From: Ganoderma boninense
Taxonomy: Eukaryota; Basidiomycota; Agaricomycetes; Polyporales; Polyporaceae
Assembly: GCA_002900995.3 (NCBI GenBank)
Contig: CM035304.1
Location: 417,498 to 481,497, forward strand
DNA: 64,000 nucleotides
Direction: 5' to 3'
Shown here: positions 23,614-35,494 of the stretch, piece by piece
Numbering within the stretch: the first letter of the stretch is position 1
How the letters are laid out: each line of letters starts with the position of its first letter
The notes under the pieces: model-generated
Told to the model about the DNA's origin: nothing
What the model saw: the letters and a program-made list of their open reading frames with translations, nothing else
Database searches by the model: none
Position numbers and translations under genes: made by a program

Positions 23614-24700
23614 GGAAACCTCTCTTGCCATAGTCAGCGCCACGAGCGACCCCACCATGCGATGACTATCGCTCTCCCCAACTTGGATAGGGATACACCG
23701 CACACGTGGACGGCGAGCTCATCTCAGGTCCACTACTACTCCGGATCGTCACAAATACACCATGGTTCCGACAACACCGCCGCGCACATGTCTCTCCCCC
23801 CTCGATGTTCTCTGGATCCCCACACTCAGATATAGATATATATATCCCACATGCCCACAGTCTCTCCCATGCCAGCATCACAATCCGTCGTCAGTATCTA
23901 TCTCGAAGTTCGAGCGCACCATCACAAAGCCAGCAGGACTGGATATTATGTATATGCCCACTTACCAGCGCTCGCCCTTGCCTCGCCTTGTCCCCACGGC
24001 GTCACCATATGCGCTGTGCACGTCGCATGCCCGGAATACACGTCGCGCACATCGAAAACGCCGAGACCCAGCACCCTTCTCCCACAATCGACCTATCCAG
24101 CCCGGCGCAGGCCCGTCGACGCTCGTCACCCCCCCCCCTCCCCCGGAGATAGGTTGCGACACCACCGTCAGGGTGTCCGTCCATGCTCCTGCTCGAACTG
24201 GCCCCTGCCGTGCATCGTCAGTTTCAAGTCTCAGCGCCAGGGCACTAACGGCAGGAAGGTGGATTCAGAGCTCGTCGCCTTGGCTCAGCAGCTTGCACGC
24301 GAAAGCCTCAGACGCGCGGCGGGCCATGCGTCACGGTCTTCCAACTTGAAGCGAGTCTGTCATCGCCGCCACCACTCAGGTCTCCTGACGCTAGGGCGCG
24401 GTCGGACATCGAGGAGGGGCTCGCAGAGCGCGGCGAGCGGGCGCCCGCAGCTTGAAGGACAGCGGAGGGATAGAAGAAGAGCGTCCCTGCAGAGGGAGAT
24501 GACGGAGAGGGACGCAGGGATGGAGAGGAGGAGGGAGAGGGAGAGGCTTGACCGTAGAGGGCCCACGCGATTGCATTCTGGATATGAATTTTGGTCCAAA
24601 TATTTATCTTCGTGTTGTCCACCCGCGGTGCCGGTTGTTATGCGCTAGTCGAAGGCACAACTACTCCGCCTTCGAGATGCCAGGCCGGGCAGCTTGAAAG
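23614..24700. other. Downstream module of type 2 F-box gene (copy 1), no gene
   Basis: Homologous to 46424-47440 and, more distantly, to 57540-58440, each time directly after a type 2 F-box gene. Shared landmarks are 'GCAGGACTGGA.AT.ATGTATAT', the GACCATCGAGGAGG/GGACATCGAGGAGG stretch and 'CTTGAAGGACAG.GGAGGGAT'. Reading frames differ between the three by many indels, so I regard it as non-coding or long decayed. Confidence 0.45.
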
Positions 24701-24879
24701 AAAAGACAGAGTGTAGCATTTCCAAATTCAAACCCCTCCCGACACACAAATGCAGCATCGCCGCAATCGAGGAAGAACTACAACTGATTTATCTGCTATC
24801 TGTAGTCGCCAAGTCAGTCCGTCTCTGCTCGTCTCGCCTCCGCTTGTCCCTCGCTACGAGTTCACCAATACCAGCCAGG

Positions 24880-25950
24880 GAGCTATGAGAATCGGAGACA
24901 CCGACGACGCGAGACTTCCCATGGCCCTGGTAGATGCCACGCAGCGCATGGAAAGTCACATATGGCACGATAACATCGATCGCATCCTTGTCTCTGGCCG
25001 CAGCCGACGCTCGCGCGACGCTACCACCAGTCGCGCGTCGACTTGGATGCCCAGCGATTGCGAGATACACATCTGAATGGCCATGGGCTTCCACCACAGC
25101 AATGCTGGTGACTGTTCTCATCGGCGGTCCTCGCCTCCTTCCAGCCGCACCGTCCGAACGGGCACTCGTGAGGGAATGTAGCGCCCTGCCGCGGGTAGGC
25201 CATTCACGAAGGAGATAGCGAGGAAGGTAGACAGAGGCAGGCGACCACGAACCTCCTCATTCAGGCATAGTGACCGGCATCAGACATGGACGCAAGGGAC
25301 TGGGATGGCGCCTTCGTGATCCGGACGTCCTAGAGCCGCGCATGCACTCGCATGGCTCATAGCTCGGAGGCTGGTTGTGGCTAGACATGTCCATGTGGAC
25401 GAAGACGGGTGCCAAAAAGCTATTGATGGAAGGGGAGACGTACGAGGACAGGATAGCGGTAAGGCTATGAGTCGTATACCGCCTGGACTCCGACTCCGGC
25501 CCCGTTGTTTCACTGACATTGCCTGCTAGCCTTGCACCAGGACGACCGGTGGGTGAGGATATTCATGCGCTACTGGAGCGGCGATCAACGTCCTACTGGC
25601 AAATATCCAATTCTGTCAGATATTCATATGAAAGTGAAAATAACAAAGGTGGGGGGTGCTAAGAGTGTGCGTGCGCCGTCGTTCAATCGATCAGACCAAG
25701 TGAAAAGACAACGTCGCGATTCAAGTGATGACAATACATAAAGACCCTGTATACACACTGTTGCTCACCTGGAACCGTGTACGAACTCGCATGCAAAATC
25801 TCGGTTTCTATCACGAACGACAGGCCGCTAGCACTAGAATACGACCACCCTGTCTTCGCAGTACTAGTGCGAGTGCCGGGCAGGATCCGTAGAGAAGGCC
25901 TTGAGGAGTGTTTACTTGTCGCATGTGAGCGATGGTTCAAGGCTGTATAG
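24880..25950 (+). pseudogene. Unknown gene, coding pieces conserved in both segmental copies (copy 1)
   Basis: Several plus-strand pieces look like exons: MRIGDTDDARLPMALVDATQ at 24885; TGAKKLLMEGETYEDRIA ending at a GTAAGG donor near 25462; LHQDDRWVRIFMRYWSGDQ after a TAG acceptor near 25530; and PGTVYELACKISVSITNDRP through CERWFKAV ending near 25948. All have matches in copy 2 at 47.6-48.7 kb. There the last piece has TAG in place of the Trp codon and a 15-nt deletion. In copy 1 the first piece leaves frame after IDRILVSG while copy 2 continues as IDRILESLAAADARATLPPV. No domain recognised. Probably one multi-exon gene that is decaying in both copies. Confidence 0.35.
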
Positions 25951-26289
25951 ATCTGGGGCCCATTTTGGCGGAGAGGAAGTCATAGGACGAGGATGGGGCA
26001 GCAGTACGAGCCTGAGGTCGATGTCGCCGTCGATCTCATTGGACCAGGTGTGTTGTTCATTGACGGCTTTTGAGACCTTGGATCAAGGAAAAAACACAGA
26101 CAATCTGCCGCAGAAGCTAAGTTGACAAGGAAATAGGACGTAGACAAGACTCCTGGCTGAGAATGCTGGAGACCAGAACTGGGAAGACGGTGGTACACTG
26201 CTCGCCGCAAGCAGACCGCAAGCGAGGCGGCGCTAAGTTTGGTGTTGTTTACACCGGTAAGAATCGGCCCGGCACGTCCGCCGTCCTTC

Positions 26290-29060
26290 AACCTGACTCT
26301 TGAGTCTTGAACGTGGCCTCACCAACTGAATGTCTCTATCGACGCGTCCTCGAGCCTGCCTCACGCTTTCTGTCGAGCCCTCATTCACCCAAACCTCCCC
26401 ATCCGGATTATCTCACCTCTCAGCGAGCTGTCGGCGTGTGGCATCTATAGCTACCTCTCTCTCGCTCCCATCCCGGGCACCGGTCCTTCATACCGACAAA
26501 CCAGGACTTCAGCTCTATTTTAATTTCCATCTTATAATGGTAAGCGGCCCTGCTGCTCAAGTGTTCGCAAAACTCACTTCTACTCTTCCACAGCCAGTTG
26601 TTGTTCGTCCACACGCTCTCAGATTGCAAGATCTCTGGGCCATAGTGTGTACTACTCGCGTTTAAACCTATCATGGGTGTGGGCCTTGGACATCCGCCGA
26701 TCCTGACTATCACTCAGTAAGCACTATTCTCCCTTCTTACGCGTCCATAGTCTGCAGCCTCGAGCCTCGACCCGCTCGCGACAGGTCTCAGAATGCAACC
26801 TGCCTACGGCGTTCACCACTCCGCCATCATACTCTCCGCCACATCCACAACCGCTGTTCTGGAACCGCGGTATGCCACATTCTTCGTCCTCTCCTGCATT
26901 TGTTTTAGCCGGCTGACGAGTCCGCGGACAAGTCGCGTGCTGGGTCGTGGTCCTGTTCCGTCCGGGGACCTACCGAGGCCCGTCTGGCATCCATCGAGGC
27001 GTGCAAGCAGGCCGTCGTGTTGCTGAGCTCCGTGAACATCAAGTCGTGGAGGCCGATCATGATCGCGTCCCTGTTCAAGCCCGAGCTCGGCTCTGCTGAT
27101 GCAAAGGACACCCTTCACTCCCCGGACATTGTCGCAGTGGACAGTTTCCGTGATGCGGGAAACAGCTGGATGCGGCTTTTCCCTTCTATCATCCCACAGA
27201 AACAGAACAGGGGAGATGGAGTTGACAGGTTCCACGGACTTGAATATTGCGTGCGGGGCAGGAGGACTGGACTGGTCGCGAATTGTGAGTTTGTCTGTCT
27301 ACGATTTCTGACTGGTCCTGATGCTCTGCGTGGCTGCAGGACGGCAGCATGCAGTCGAAGTTAGCATGACCGGACCAGGTAGCAGTTCGTGCCCAGTTGT
27401 GTGGACAGCCAACGGTCAGCAAATCGGCGGGATACTACGTGACCTACGTTTGTGAGGACATATTTGGATGCTCCGCGCAGCCCCGACGTGATAGGCGTCT
27501 GCTAGGCCTCAGGGACAACTCGCATAAGACACCGACACTGAGCTGCGATCTTCGCCATCCGCCACTCTCTCGACCTTCAACCGCGAGTCCATCGGTGCTA
27601 GCCTACTCACCCATACCAGGTCCTCAAGACGATCCGTCTCCTCATGCGTCAACTGTGTCGGGCTTCTGTTCTGTCCCTGCATGTTCGACGTATCGAGCGT
27701 TATCCACCATCCATCGATGCGGCGGGTACACAGGCTGAGATGGTCTTGAGCTCTCCGGAGACAACCAGTCGTGGCAGTCCAATCACGATTATGGCCCTGT
27801 TCTAGCCCATCGAGTCTCGCTCAGCTGACACCAATTACGCCCTCCATTCCCCAAGCTCGTTGCCAAGGACACTCCCCGTGGTGCAGCCCAAGGCGCAACA
27901 AGCCGAGTGAGATGGTTGTGCGGGGGTTATGTCGATATATGCGCGTAGGCGGGGTGGATAGGGATTCTCCAATCATCAAGAGTGAGTCCTTCGGCTTAAG
28001 CAGTCTGACAGTATTTTCTGGCAGGGCCTGATGTTGTGCGGCGCTCCAGGACGGCTGCGTGGAGTCGCAAGTTAACCTCATCGGATCTAGCGGTAGTTAT
28101 GCTGCATCCGTGGCATCTTACGCTCGTGAGCGCATATCTTGACTCATCATGTAGCCCCCAGTTTAATAGTTGTCCTCTGTGTATCAGGAGCACGGACGTC
28201 GCGGTGCGCGACCTCTACTACCCCCCGCACGCCAATGCGAGCCCATCACTGTCGTGTCCATGTCGCCAGCACTACGAGCTACAGGTTGTCTGTCTCCTCT
28301 AGCGTCCGCAGGAGCTACTACGTACCTGTTCTACTTACTCGGAGTGACAGGCTCCATGCAGACCCCTCAGGCTGTCCGCCCGCTGCCCACTCAGCAGATC
28401 CCTGTTCGACTCTTTTGCGCCACGTATTCCGTTACTCCTTCTCTGCATAGTGCAGCGATGTGTTCGAATCCAGCCCGCTCCCCATCCTAATTGCCTGCTC
28501 CGAATTCTGCGCCGTGCTGCGTTTTATACAGTCAAGGCCCCAGCTGCACTTTGATCTCTCGTAAACTCATGCGCAACCCTTCCGCACCCCGCCTCCGGAG
28601 CCGACCCGAGCGCTTCCCCAGGTACTTGAGGCACGTCGACAGCTGTGCTAGTGTAATCTGCACTCGACCGCCACCACGTTCTCGTACGATTACAGACACG
28701 GCACGACACCACATCCGTGCGCTCCGTCACGGTGTACGCGAGCTCACAGCCATGGACGGCAGCTTATCAATGGTGCCGGCGATGTTGAGGTGCAGGCAGT
28801 GTACTCGTATGCCTGATGGAGAACTTGAAGAAGCCACACGTGGTGTCTGAGGCAGTTCTCCGGTGGTTCTTATGATCGGTCGATATATGCGCGCCGCGTA
28901 TACGGGCCACTGCATTCCGGCACTATCAGGGGAGCGCAGTCCTCGCCTTCGAAGTGTGAAAGGGCCCGCGAGAGCCTTCCATTTTCTGATCCTGATAGGT
29001 ACTTGTTGTGCTCGACAGCTTTGCAGGATACTGTCCTTGGGTGGCGGCGCGGCGGGTGAA
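26290..29060 (+). repeat. Three decayed tandem modules of an unknown gene (copy 1)
   Basis: Similar pieces recur at about 26.3-27.4, 27.5-28.2 and 28.4-29.06 kb. Examples are CATCCATCGA followed by a Ser/Leu-rich piece (26990 and 27709) and GTCGATATATGCGCG (27930 and 28875). The best coding stretch is in module 1: ATGG with a GTAAGC donor at 26537-26541, a CACAG acceptor, PVVVRPHALRLQDL, then ACKQAVVLLSSVNIKSWRP and SWMRLFPS. No protein family is recognised. All modules are interrupted by stops or shifts. The matching array in copy 2 lies at 49.0-51.67 kb. Confidence 0.35.
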
Positions 29061-30011
29061 CAGGAGAACCATGGGGCAAGAGTCTGGCGGAATCCGGCGG
29101 AATCCGGCGGATTGCGGCGGAAGGAGGAGCGCGAGGGCTCGGACATCAGGAAGGGAGGGAGTCACCGAGACAGTTGAGCGCAAGGGTAAGTCATTAGGGG
29201 TGGTAACTCCCGATGACGAGGGCCGGGCGGCGATACATGAACGTTAGCTGTGTCATGAAGCAGAAGCACGGTTAATAGAACCACCATAAACATATGCACG
29301 GAAATAAACGTCGTACCTTCAATGCACAAAGTGCATGCAGGGTGAATCAACAATCGCAGCGTTCGATTATCAGTGCCAGGCGAAAAACACTGTCAACGTG
29401 GTAGGAAAGAGCTGTTAGCTGAAGCAGCTAATGGAAGATATTCAGGAATAAAAGAAATGCGGGACACGGATTCGAAACTCTTACGGAACAGGGAGGCGTA
29501 CACGCAGATGTGGGGACCACTACACACCATAGGCCCTTCCATAGCGTAGGCAGATATTATTATATATAGGTTGACGAACTGACCCTGTGAAAAAAAGAAT
29601 GACTTATTTCACCGTTTATCCTTGGCATCCGCGCGTCCTGCCTGCAGGAGAGTTTAGGTGCGATCGGAAAGGTCATGACAACATATGGGACGTCGTTCGC
29701 CATTGCAAGGAAGGAGAGGGCCAGGAGATGCCATGGGCTCAGCTCGAAGAAGCCCGTTCGTCAGCGCAAGGATTTTCTCGGAGTATATGCATGATCACGA
29801 TGTGGGTCAGGGACACAAGTTGGTTGGAGGATATGCTGAAGGGGAACGCACAGTGATTTCAACACCGTCATCGGCAAGGATGAGGGGGCGTACGTAGCGG
29901 CGAGTTCGTCGGTGGCCTGTAGACGAGAGGAGGTCAAGTCATCTGTCGATCAGGCCTATGGGTCCATCCAGAGATGTCGCCTTCCATCCCGCGATCTCCT
30001 GGAAGAGGGCG
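29061..30011. other. Unique sequence between segmental copies
   Basis: Not found at the right edge of copy 2. Open frames up to about 90 codons exist (for example 29587-29856 beginning MKKRMTYFTVYPW) but none resembles a known domain. It ends at the second scaffold gap. Confidence 0.45.
29083..29120. repeat. Short tandem repeat (GGCGGAATCC-like)
   Basis: Three to four imperfect 10-bp units of the type CGGCGGAATC lie just beyond the right boundary of segmental copy 1. No matching array is present at the corresponding end of copy 2. Confidence 0.5.
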
Positions 30012-30111
30012 NNNNNNNNNNNNNNNNNNNNNNNNNNNNNNNNNNNNNNNNNNNNNNNNNNNNNNNNNNNNNNNNNNNNNNNNNNNNNNNNNNNNNNNNN
30101 NNNNNNNNNNN
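30012..30111. other. Assembly gap (100 N)
   Basis: Exactly 100 N, lying between the two segmental copies. The adjacency of the copies therefore rests on scaffolding and not on continuous sequence. Confidence 0.99.
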
Positions 30112-30649
30112 AGAACGTCACAATCAGTCCTGCCAAGATGGGGGAGAGCCGCGGCGGTTCGAGAAGGGCGGATGCGGACCCGGGTGCAAACTGGGGGCGG
30201 GGCAGAACGAGATGGATCGAGGATGTGAAGGGAAGCTCCGATGCCGCTGAGAATCGGTAAGCGTTCTGGCAGTGGCAGGACAGGACCGCGGACGGTCAAC
30301 ATAGCCGTTGGCGCGTGGCGAGACACGGTCACATGTACGCGTTGACCAGTCATATCAGTGCACCTATCAACCATCCATTGCGCCCAAAATCTATCTAAGA
30401 GAGCTTCAATACCTACCTCACACGCAAAGCACGGAAATATGCGTGGGGGAACAGATGGATGCGGAGGAAGAGACCGTGGCGTCAGAAGGCTCGGGACGCA
30501 CGTACATAAGGTTTGGCAGAACACCCAGAGAACCCTGTTATGTAAGCCAGCCCCGAGCCCTATGTCGACACACTCTGCTGCAGGCCCATCGTATCTCCTC
30601 CTCCAGCCCCATCGTCCATCCTCGATACCAACACTCGAAGCCTCCCAAC
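30112..30649. other. Flank and upstream region of F-box gene (copy 2)
   Basis: The first roughly 160 bases after the gap have no match at the left edge of copy 1. From about 30275 the sequence follows copy 1, including the shared upstream block of type 1 F-box genes at 30510-30645. Confidence 0.5.
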
Positions 30650-32720
30650 ATGGCTGAAGACACCCTCGCCGCGCGATCCCTGCCCCCGCTCCCGATCGAG
30701 GTCTGGCAGCTCGTCATGGACTCTGTCTGGGACGCCAACGACCTACAGCACCTTCTACGCCAACCAGGACGACTACCGCTCCTGGGCCCTCGTGGACCGC
30801 GCCTGGCGCACCTGCGCACAGGCCGTCCTCTTCCGCACCGTCGAGCTCCCCGACCCCGATGCACCTCCGCCGCTTCGCCACACTGCTCGACGCCGCACCG
30901 CACCTCGCAGTCTACGTCCGCACGCTCCGAGCGTACAGCCGCGACCTCCACACGCGCGACAACGTCCTCGCGCTCATCCCCGTCATCCTCAGCGGGGACG
31001 TGCTGCCGAACCTCCGCTCCCTCCTCGTCACGCGCGTCACCGAGCAGGATACATGGCACCCGCACGCCGCACGCCCGCCCAGCGACAAGGAGCTCGCGTA
31101 CATGCCCCTGCCCCTCGACCCTCCCCATAACGCAAGCGATGGTGGTGCTGACAGATGCGGGAATGGGGAGGGGAATGGGGCTTCCGCAGGGGCTCGAGCG
31201 CACTTCGCGGGGGGTCTCGGAGCTGTACCTGTCGTACGTGACCTTCGAGACGTTCGGCGCGCTCGCGCAGACTCTGCACGCGCTGCGGAACCTGCGCCTG
31301 CTGTCCTGCCTCGAGGTGCGGTGGCGCGCGCTCGGGGCCATGCCCGCGTGTCTCGCATGGAAATGTGAAGGCGAAGGCAGGGGACAGGGTCAGGGACAGG
31401 GGCAGGGAGGGTTTTTGCCGAAGCTTGAGGACTTGACGGTGCGTCTCTTCTTCTTCCGTTCCGAGGATGAGCCCCACGGGGACGCACGCCACTGCGTGAC
31501 TAGTTGCGCGCCGTACACTGACTATGTCAATATACGCACCCACTTTGCAGATAGCATACATGGACGTGCATGGGGTCGAGAGGCTCCTCGCCGCGCTCGG
31601 TGGACGTTCTGCTGCGCTCAAGGGGCTCTACATCGACTGCCCGCACTATTGCCCTGTGGCACTTTGGGACCCGCGTAAGCCCACTCCCGCCGTACTTTCC
31701 GCCATTGCATCTCACCACCCCTCTAGCATCCGCGGACCCTGCAACTGGAGCACCGCTCGGGATCGACCTGTGCGCATTCTCTCGGCTGGGCTCGCTCTGG
31801 CTTGCCCTGCCCTACACGCTTTCCGCGTGCCGGGAATTACCAGAAATCGTCTCCGCGCTCCTTCGTACGTGGGCCCCTGCGAAGGAGAGCACGAGCGCGC
31901 CGCGGAAGCTCACGCTCACGCCGTCGTACGAGTCGGACTTCACCCGCGCGGAGTTCGCGGACGTCCTTCGCGCGCTCGGACCCGTAATTGAAGACGTACT
32001 AGGGGAACCGCCCCTGAAATCAGAAGATGAAGGCGAGAAGGATATGGGAGAGGGTAAGGCAGAGAGCGAGAGAGGGCCGTCAGCTGCGGAGGTGGAAGTA
32101 TGCGTCGTGGACAAGGCGGACATGCGCGAATGGTGGCGCGAGGAGGCGCGGGCGAGCTTCGCGAGGCTGGGCGCGAGGGGGAGGCTTGACGTCACGTTCG
32201 AGAAGGGTAAGCCGGGTGTAGTCTGATTTCCTTGTTGAACCCTGGAGGATCTAACTATCTGGCATACGCACATGCGTAACTATTAGGGTTCTGGCCGGAA
32301 GCACAGTGGTTGGACGATTCGTATGAGCAGGAGGCAGAGGAAGCTTTATTAGCTGCACAACAGGTGAGCGGTGGCGGGGTACCACATGTGGAGCGTGTCG
32401 CGTTTGCGTCTGGGAACGGTGCATCCGGGGGTGGCGGCCACGCGTCGGATGGCGTCGCGCGACGGAGGAGAAGGTCGCTGCGGTTTACAAGCCTTCGAAA
32501 ACCTAAATGGAAGGTGAGCGCAAATCAATTGGCACTGACCGTGCCCCACGTTGATAGTGACTGTATTGCGGACCTCTCCGCTTCAGAAGGCATTTCATGC
32601 GGTACGACGAAGCCTCTCGAAGCTCAAGCCATCACGCTTATCATGGAGAAAGGGGAAGAACAAGGACTACCCCGAGGTGCCACTTGGCGGCACATAGATC
32701 TAGCATTGTCACGATACTGA
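30650..32720 (+). pseudogene. F-box domain protein, type 1 (copy 2, several frameshifts)
   Basis: Same exon plan as 14207-16319: exon 1 30650-31438, then 31551-31674, 31727-32206 and 32287-32720. It starts MAEDTLAARSLPPLPIEVW. An extra A near 30737 shifts the frame just after VWDA, a second extra A near 30858 changes it again before LRRFATLLDAAPHL, and further indels in the G-rich run near 31165-31215 shift it before GVSELYLSYVTFETF. Exons 2-4 are open and end HIDLALSRY as in copy 1. With at least three indels in exon 1 this copy is disabled unless the assembly is inaccurate here. Confidence 0.65.
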
Positions 32721-33150
32721 ATCTGCCAAGGAGGACAGTGGTGCATGTTTGAGCTCCAGATAATAACACTCACTTCAGGATATCGTGTATACGAGTCCAC
32801 ATACAGGTCCTACTATAGGGATATTAGTCTCTGCATTGCGTTCTCTTGTTGGACAATTCATGGCATACCACGGACAATTAAGTCTTTATCGATGTTGGCG
32901 GGGCATTGTCTGTTTTTTTTCACTGCTGCTCCGTTGAAAACATTACGACGTGTTTCTGCTAATGTCGCGGTCCCCGCCTATGGACAGCTCGATGATCATG
33001 TGTCCGTAACGCCAAGACTTGCTTTCCACGCACGGGCCTTCGCCTTTCATTAAGTCCTTGAGCGAACCTCTGGGACATAAAACAGCACGCCTACGAAAGT
33101 CACGAACGTCTATGGGCTTCATCAGCATCCCTCATCTCACTAACCGGCAA
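32721..33150. other. 3' flank of F-box gene (copy 2), no gene
   Basis: Near-identical to 16320-16750. No coding sequence supported. Confidence 0.5.
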
Positions 33151-33155
33151 CTCCA

Positions 33156-33449
33156 ATGGCATCAACTCCTCTGACCTGCATGGACGTAATATCGATATCA
33201 ATAGGGAATTGCGGCATAGCCGGGTATGCAGGTCCCCCCACTAGACCTCAGGCTATCCCCATCGAGGTCTGCGAAAACATCATCGATATGCTCAACTCGT
33301 ACCTTGCTCGCGACACGTTCCAGGACATCAGCGCCCTCCATAGCTGCGTGCTCGTCTGCAGAGCATGGCGCGTCCGATCCCAAAGGATGCTCTTCTACAA
33401 GATCCAGCTCGTCTTCCGCATGAGCTGTAACTTGAAACTAGGTTGGTAG
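33156..33449 (+). pseudogene. F-box N-terminal fragment, copy 2
   Basis: An open frame beginning MASTPLTCMD carries a full F-box pattern: AIPIEVCENIIDMLNSY and then SCVLVCRAWRVRSQRMLFYK. It stops after about 97 codons at a TAG, with no type 2 exons 2-5 behind it. It could make a small F-box-only peptide, but copy 1 has an in-frame stop in the same place, so a truncated relic is more likely. Confidence 0.5.
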
Positions 33450-33553
33450 GCGGCGGAAATGCGACAGTGTGCGCATCGATGCCCAGCACGTTAGGAGTAC
33501 GCAGCGGCCTAAGAGAGGCACAGGGATAAACGTTGTGCGTGGAACCGCGCACC

Positions 33554-34032
33554 TCAAGCTTCGACCGCTTCTCCGTCCGCGTCAAGCAATCCGTGAGGTC
33601 CTGTCCACCAGTCCTGCATGCCCTCCGTCGCATGATTCAGCAACGAGCCGGATGACATCGAGATATCGTTCTGTGTCCGTTCGGAGTCCGTTCGTACTTC
33701 GTCCTGCGGCAGTGGCTCTGCGTCATAGCGGACGCGTTCGGCAGTCGCGCCGGTCTCTGCAAGGATTTGGGTAGACTCTTGATGGGTAACGTCACCGTGG
33801 GACGCGGAGGACGGTTCGATGAGCTGGCTGACGTTGGCAAGATAGTCGCCTGAAAGCAGCGAGGTGCGCGGCGAACGTATACAACGTATAAATGTATGGG
33901 AGTTCTACCGTGCGAGAGAGGATTGTCCCGGGGAAGCAACTGGGACCCAACCGTGGCAGACGCAACGGCGAAGTCGAGGTGGAAGCGGACGCTTGAGAAC
34001 TCGTGAATGGCCTCGACAACGGATTCGCAGAC
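33554..34032 (-). CDS. Hypothetical acidic protein, C-terminal exons (copy 2)
   Basis: Counterpart of 17629-17151. The two exons and the 59-nt intron are kept, and both frames are open with few substitutions (VTHQEST here, VTHEEST in copy 1). Upstream, a possible first exon reading MADNAAATFRTPVIPG lies at about 34084-34037, but its junction to the next exon is not clear. Copy 1 has lost that ATG. Function unknown. Confidence 0.4.
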
Positions 34033-34089
34033 TTACCCTGGTATTACTGGGGTCCGAAAAGTTGCCGCAGCGTTGTCAGCCATGTTAAC

Positions 34090-35494
34090 AGCATTAGAGG
34101 GGAACCGGCTGCCTCGGAATGAATGCTCCATGGCAAAGTAGATCGCTGTAGATGGCACTGAAATATTAGTGATGCTATTCAAGTACGGCACATACTGTCA
34201 CTCCTTTTCATGGCGAAGTTCCATATAGATTGCTGTCATTGCAGTCATGGAAGGCTAGGTAGAGGGCTACTGAAAGCGGAGGATATATAGCTAATCTGAA
34301 ATCGTGCGAGTCGCGGCCAAACTGTGGATCGTGGGCGCTTCTCCGACCGGGTATCGGGTAGACCCGCAATGTAGCCTTTCCGAATATCCCCGATCGCATT
34401 ACTGGCCCAACGTCCGCGTCAAACCCGGCGTGCTTGTCTTCGACAACTTGGTTATGACATTCGAATTGGTGCGTCCTGATTTTTCCCTTCCTCATACCTT
34501 TAATCCCTCCCAAGATCGTGGTGTGCGTAAGTGTTTCGGATTTGAAGCCATGATTGATCTAAAAGTTGGCATGTGAAGACCTTTGCTTATGCCGGCGTGC
34601 TGAGTCTGTCTAGATCTCGTGGCCTCGTATCTGAATCCATCGCTTTTGATGCTTTCTATGATCCCCTCTGAGTCCCTCTCCAGCTCGCATATAAGTATAC
34701 TTCAACACGCCGATCTCTCCGATCCCATGACCGTTTTTTGACCTTTTCAGGAAGGTCTCCCGGAACATTCGGCTCTCTCAACCCGTGACACTCGTCCCCT
34801 TCCCGAAGCTGCTACCTGATTCTCACAATGGGTGAGTACGCCAGTCATAGTCCTCCTGCGTACTCGCGTATATCCTGAAGTATGCTGACAGAGCTTGTGG
34901 AGTTTAGTCAGCCTATGTCGCGTTTGGCGGGACACCGAAGGTCCCGCCCGACTGCCTTTTCCTAGGTCGAGGGTCCCACGACATTGAAGGTACGGTAGCG
35001 AATTCTGAGAAGCACTGGTCGCGCGAGCAAGCGTTGTGACCTCCTTATTGACTTGTTTTGCCGCATGAAGTCACCATCTAGCGTGATAAAGAGGCCCATG
35101 TATATGCCGGTCATCTGTCATACGTCAGAGTGTAAGCTTTATAGGCTTCTCCGCGATCATCGCGCCAGTTCGAGTACTTGAAAGGTGTTTATTCAGGGAT
35201 AAGCAGCGCAGGTTTACTAACGCTCCTTAGACGTGTAACAGTATACAGGATGCGATGCGCTTTTGGCGAACATACATTATTTGGTCTCGAGGACGACCTG
35301 CAGAAGTTAAACTTATAGCCGCCACCGCAAGCGCCGGAGAATCGCGATGGTCCGTTATCTGCCCTTCCACGAGCGACCGACCGATGTCGACGTCCTCCAT
35401 CCTACTTAAGACGCTCCGGAACCCTCTTCCTCGACGTCATCTGCCCTCTTTCCCTCCCACCTCCCTCCGGCGGCTCACCCGTAACAAGCATAGA
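34090..35494. other. Intergenic, upstream of flavin-reductase (copy 2)
   Basis: Matches 17633-19037 closely, except for a stretch around 34255-34310 that differs and an extra T in the run near 34733. No gene called. Confidence 0.4.

Larger units (their letters stand above)
13835..29060 (+). repeat. Segmental duplication, copy 1 (about 15.2 kb)
   Basis: This segment is repeated in the same orientation at 30275-51670. Similarity starts around 13835/30275 and ends near 29060/51670. It is nearly perfect over 16.1-20.2 kb against 32.5-36.6 kb and clearly lower over 24-29 kb. Copy 1 lacks the 6.3-kb transposon of copy 2 and keeps the empty target site at 20308-20316. The outer flanks do not match, which argues for a true duplication; a haplotype mis-join cannot be excluded because a 100-N gap separates the copies. 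Confidence 0.85.

Noticed and set aside
29083..29120. CRISPR-like array
   Set aside because: The units are contiguous 10-bp repeats without spacers, in a fungal genome.
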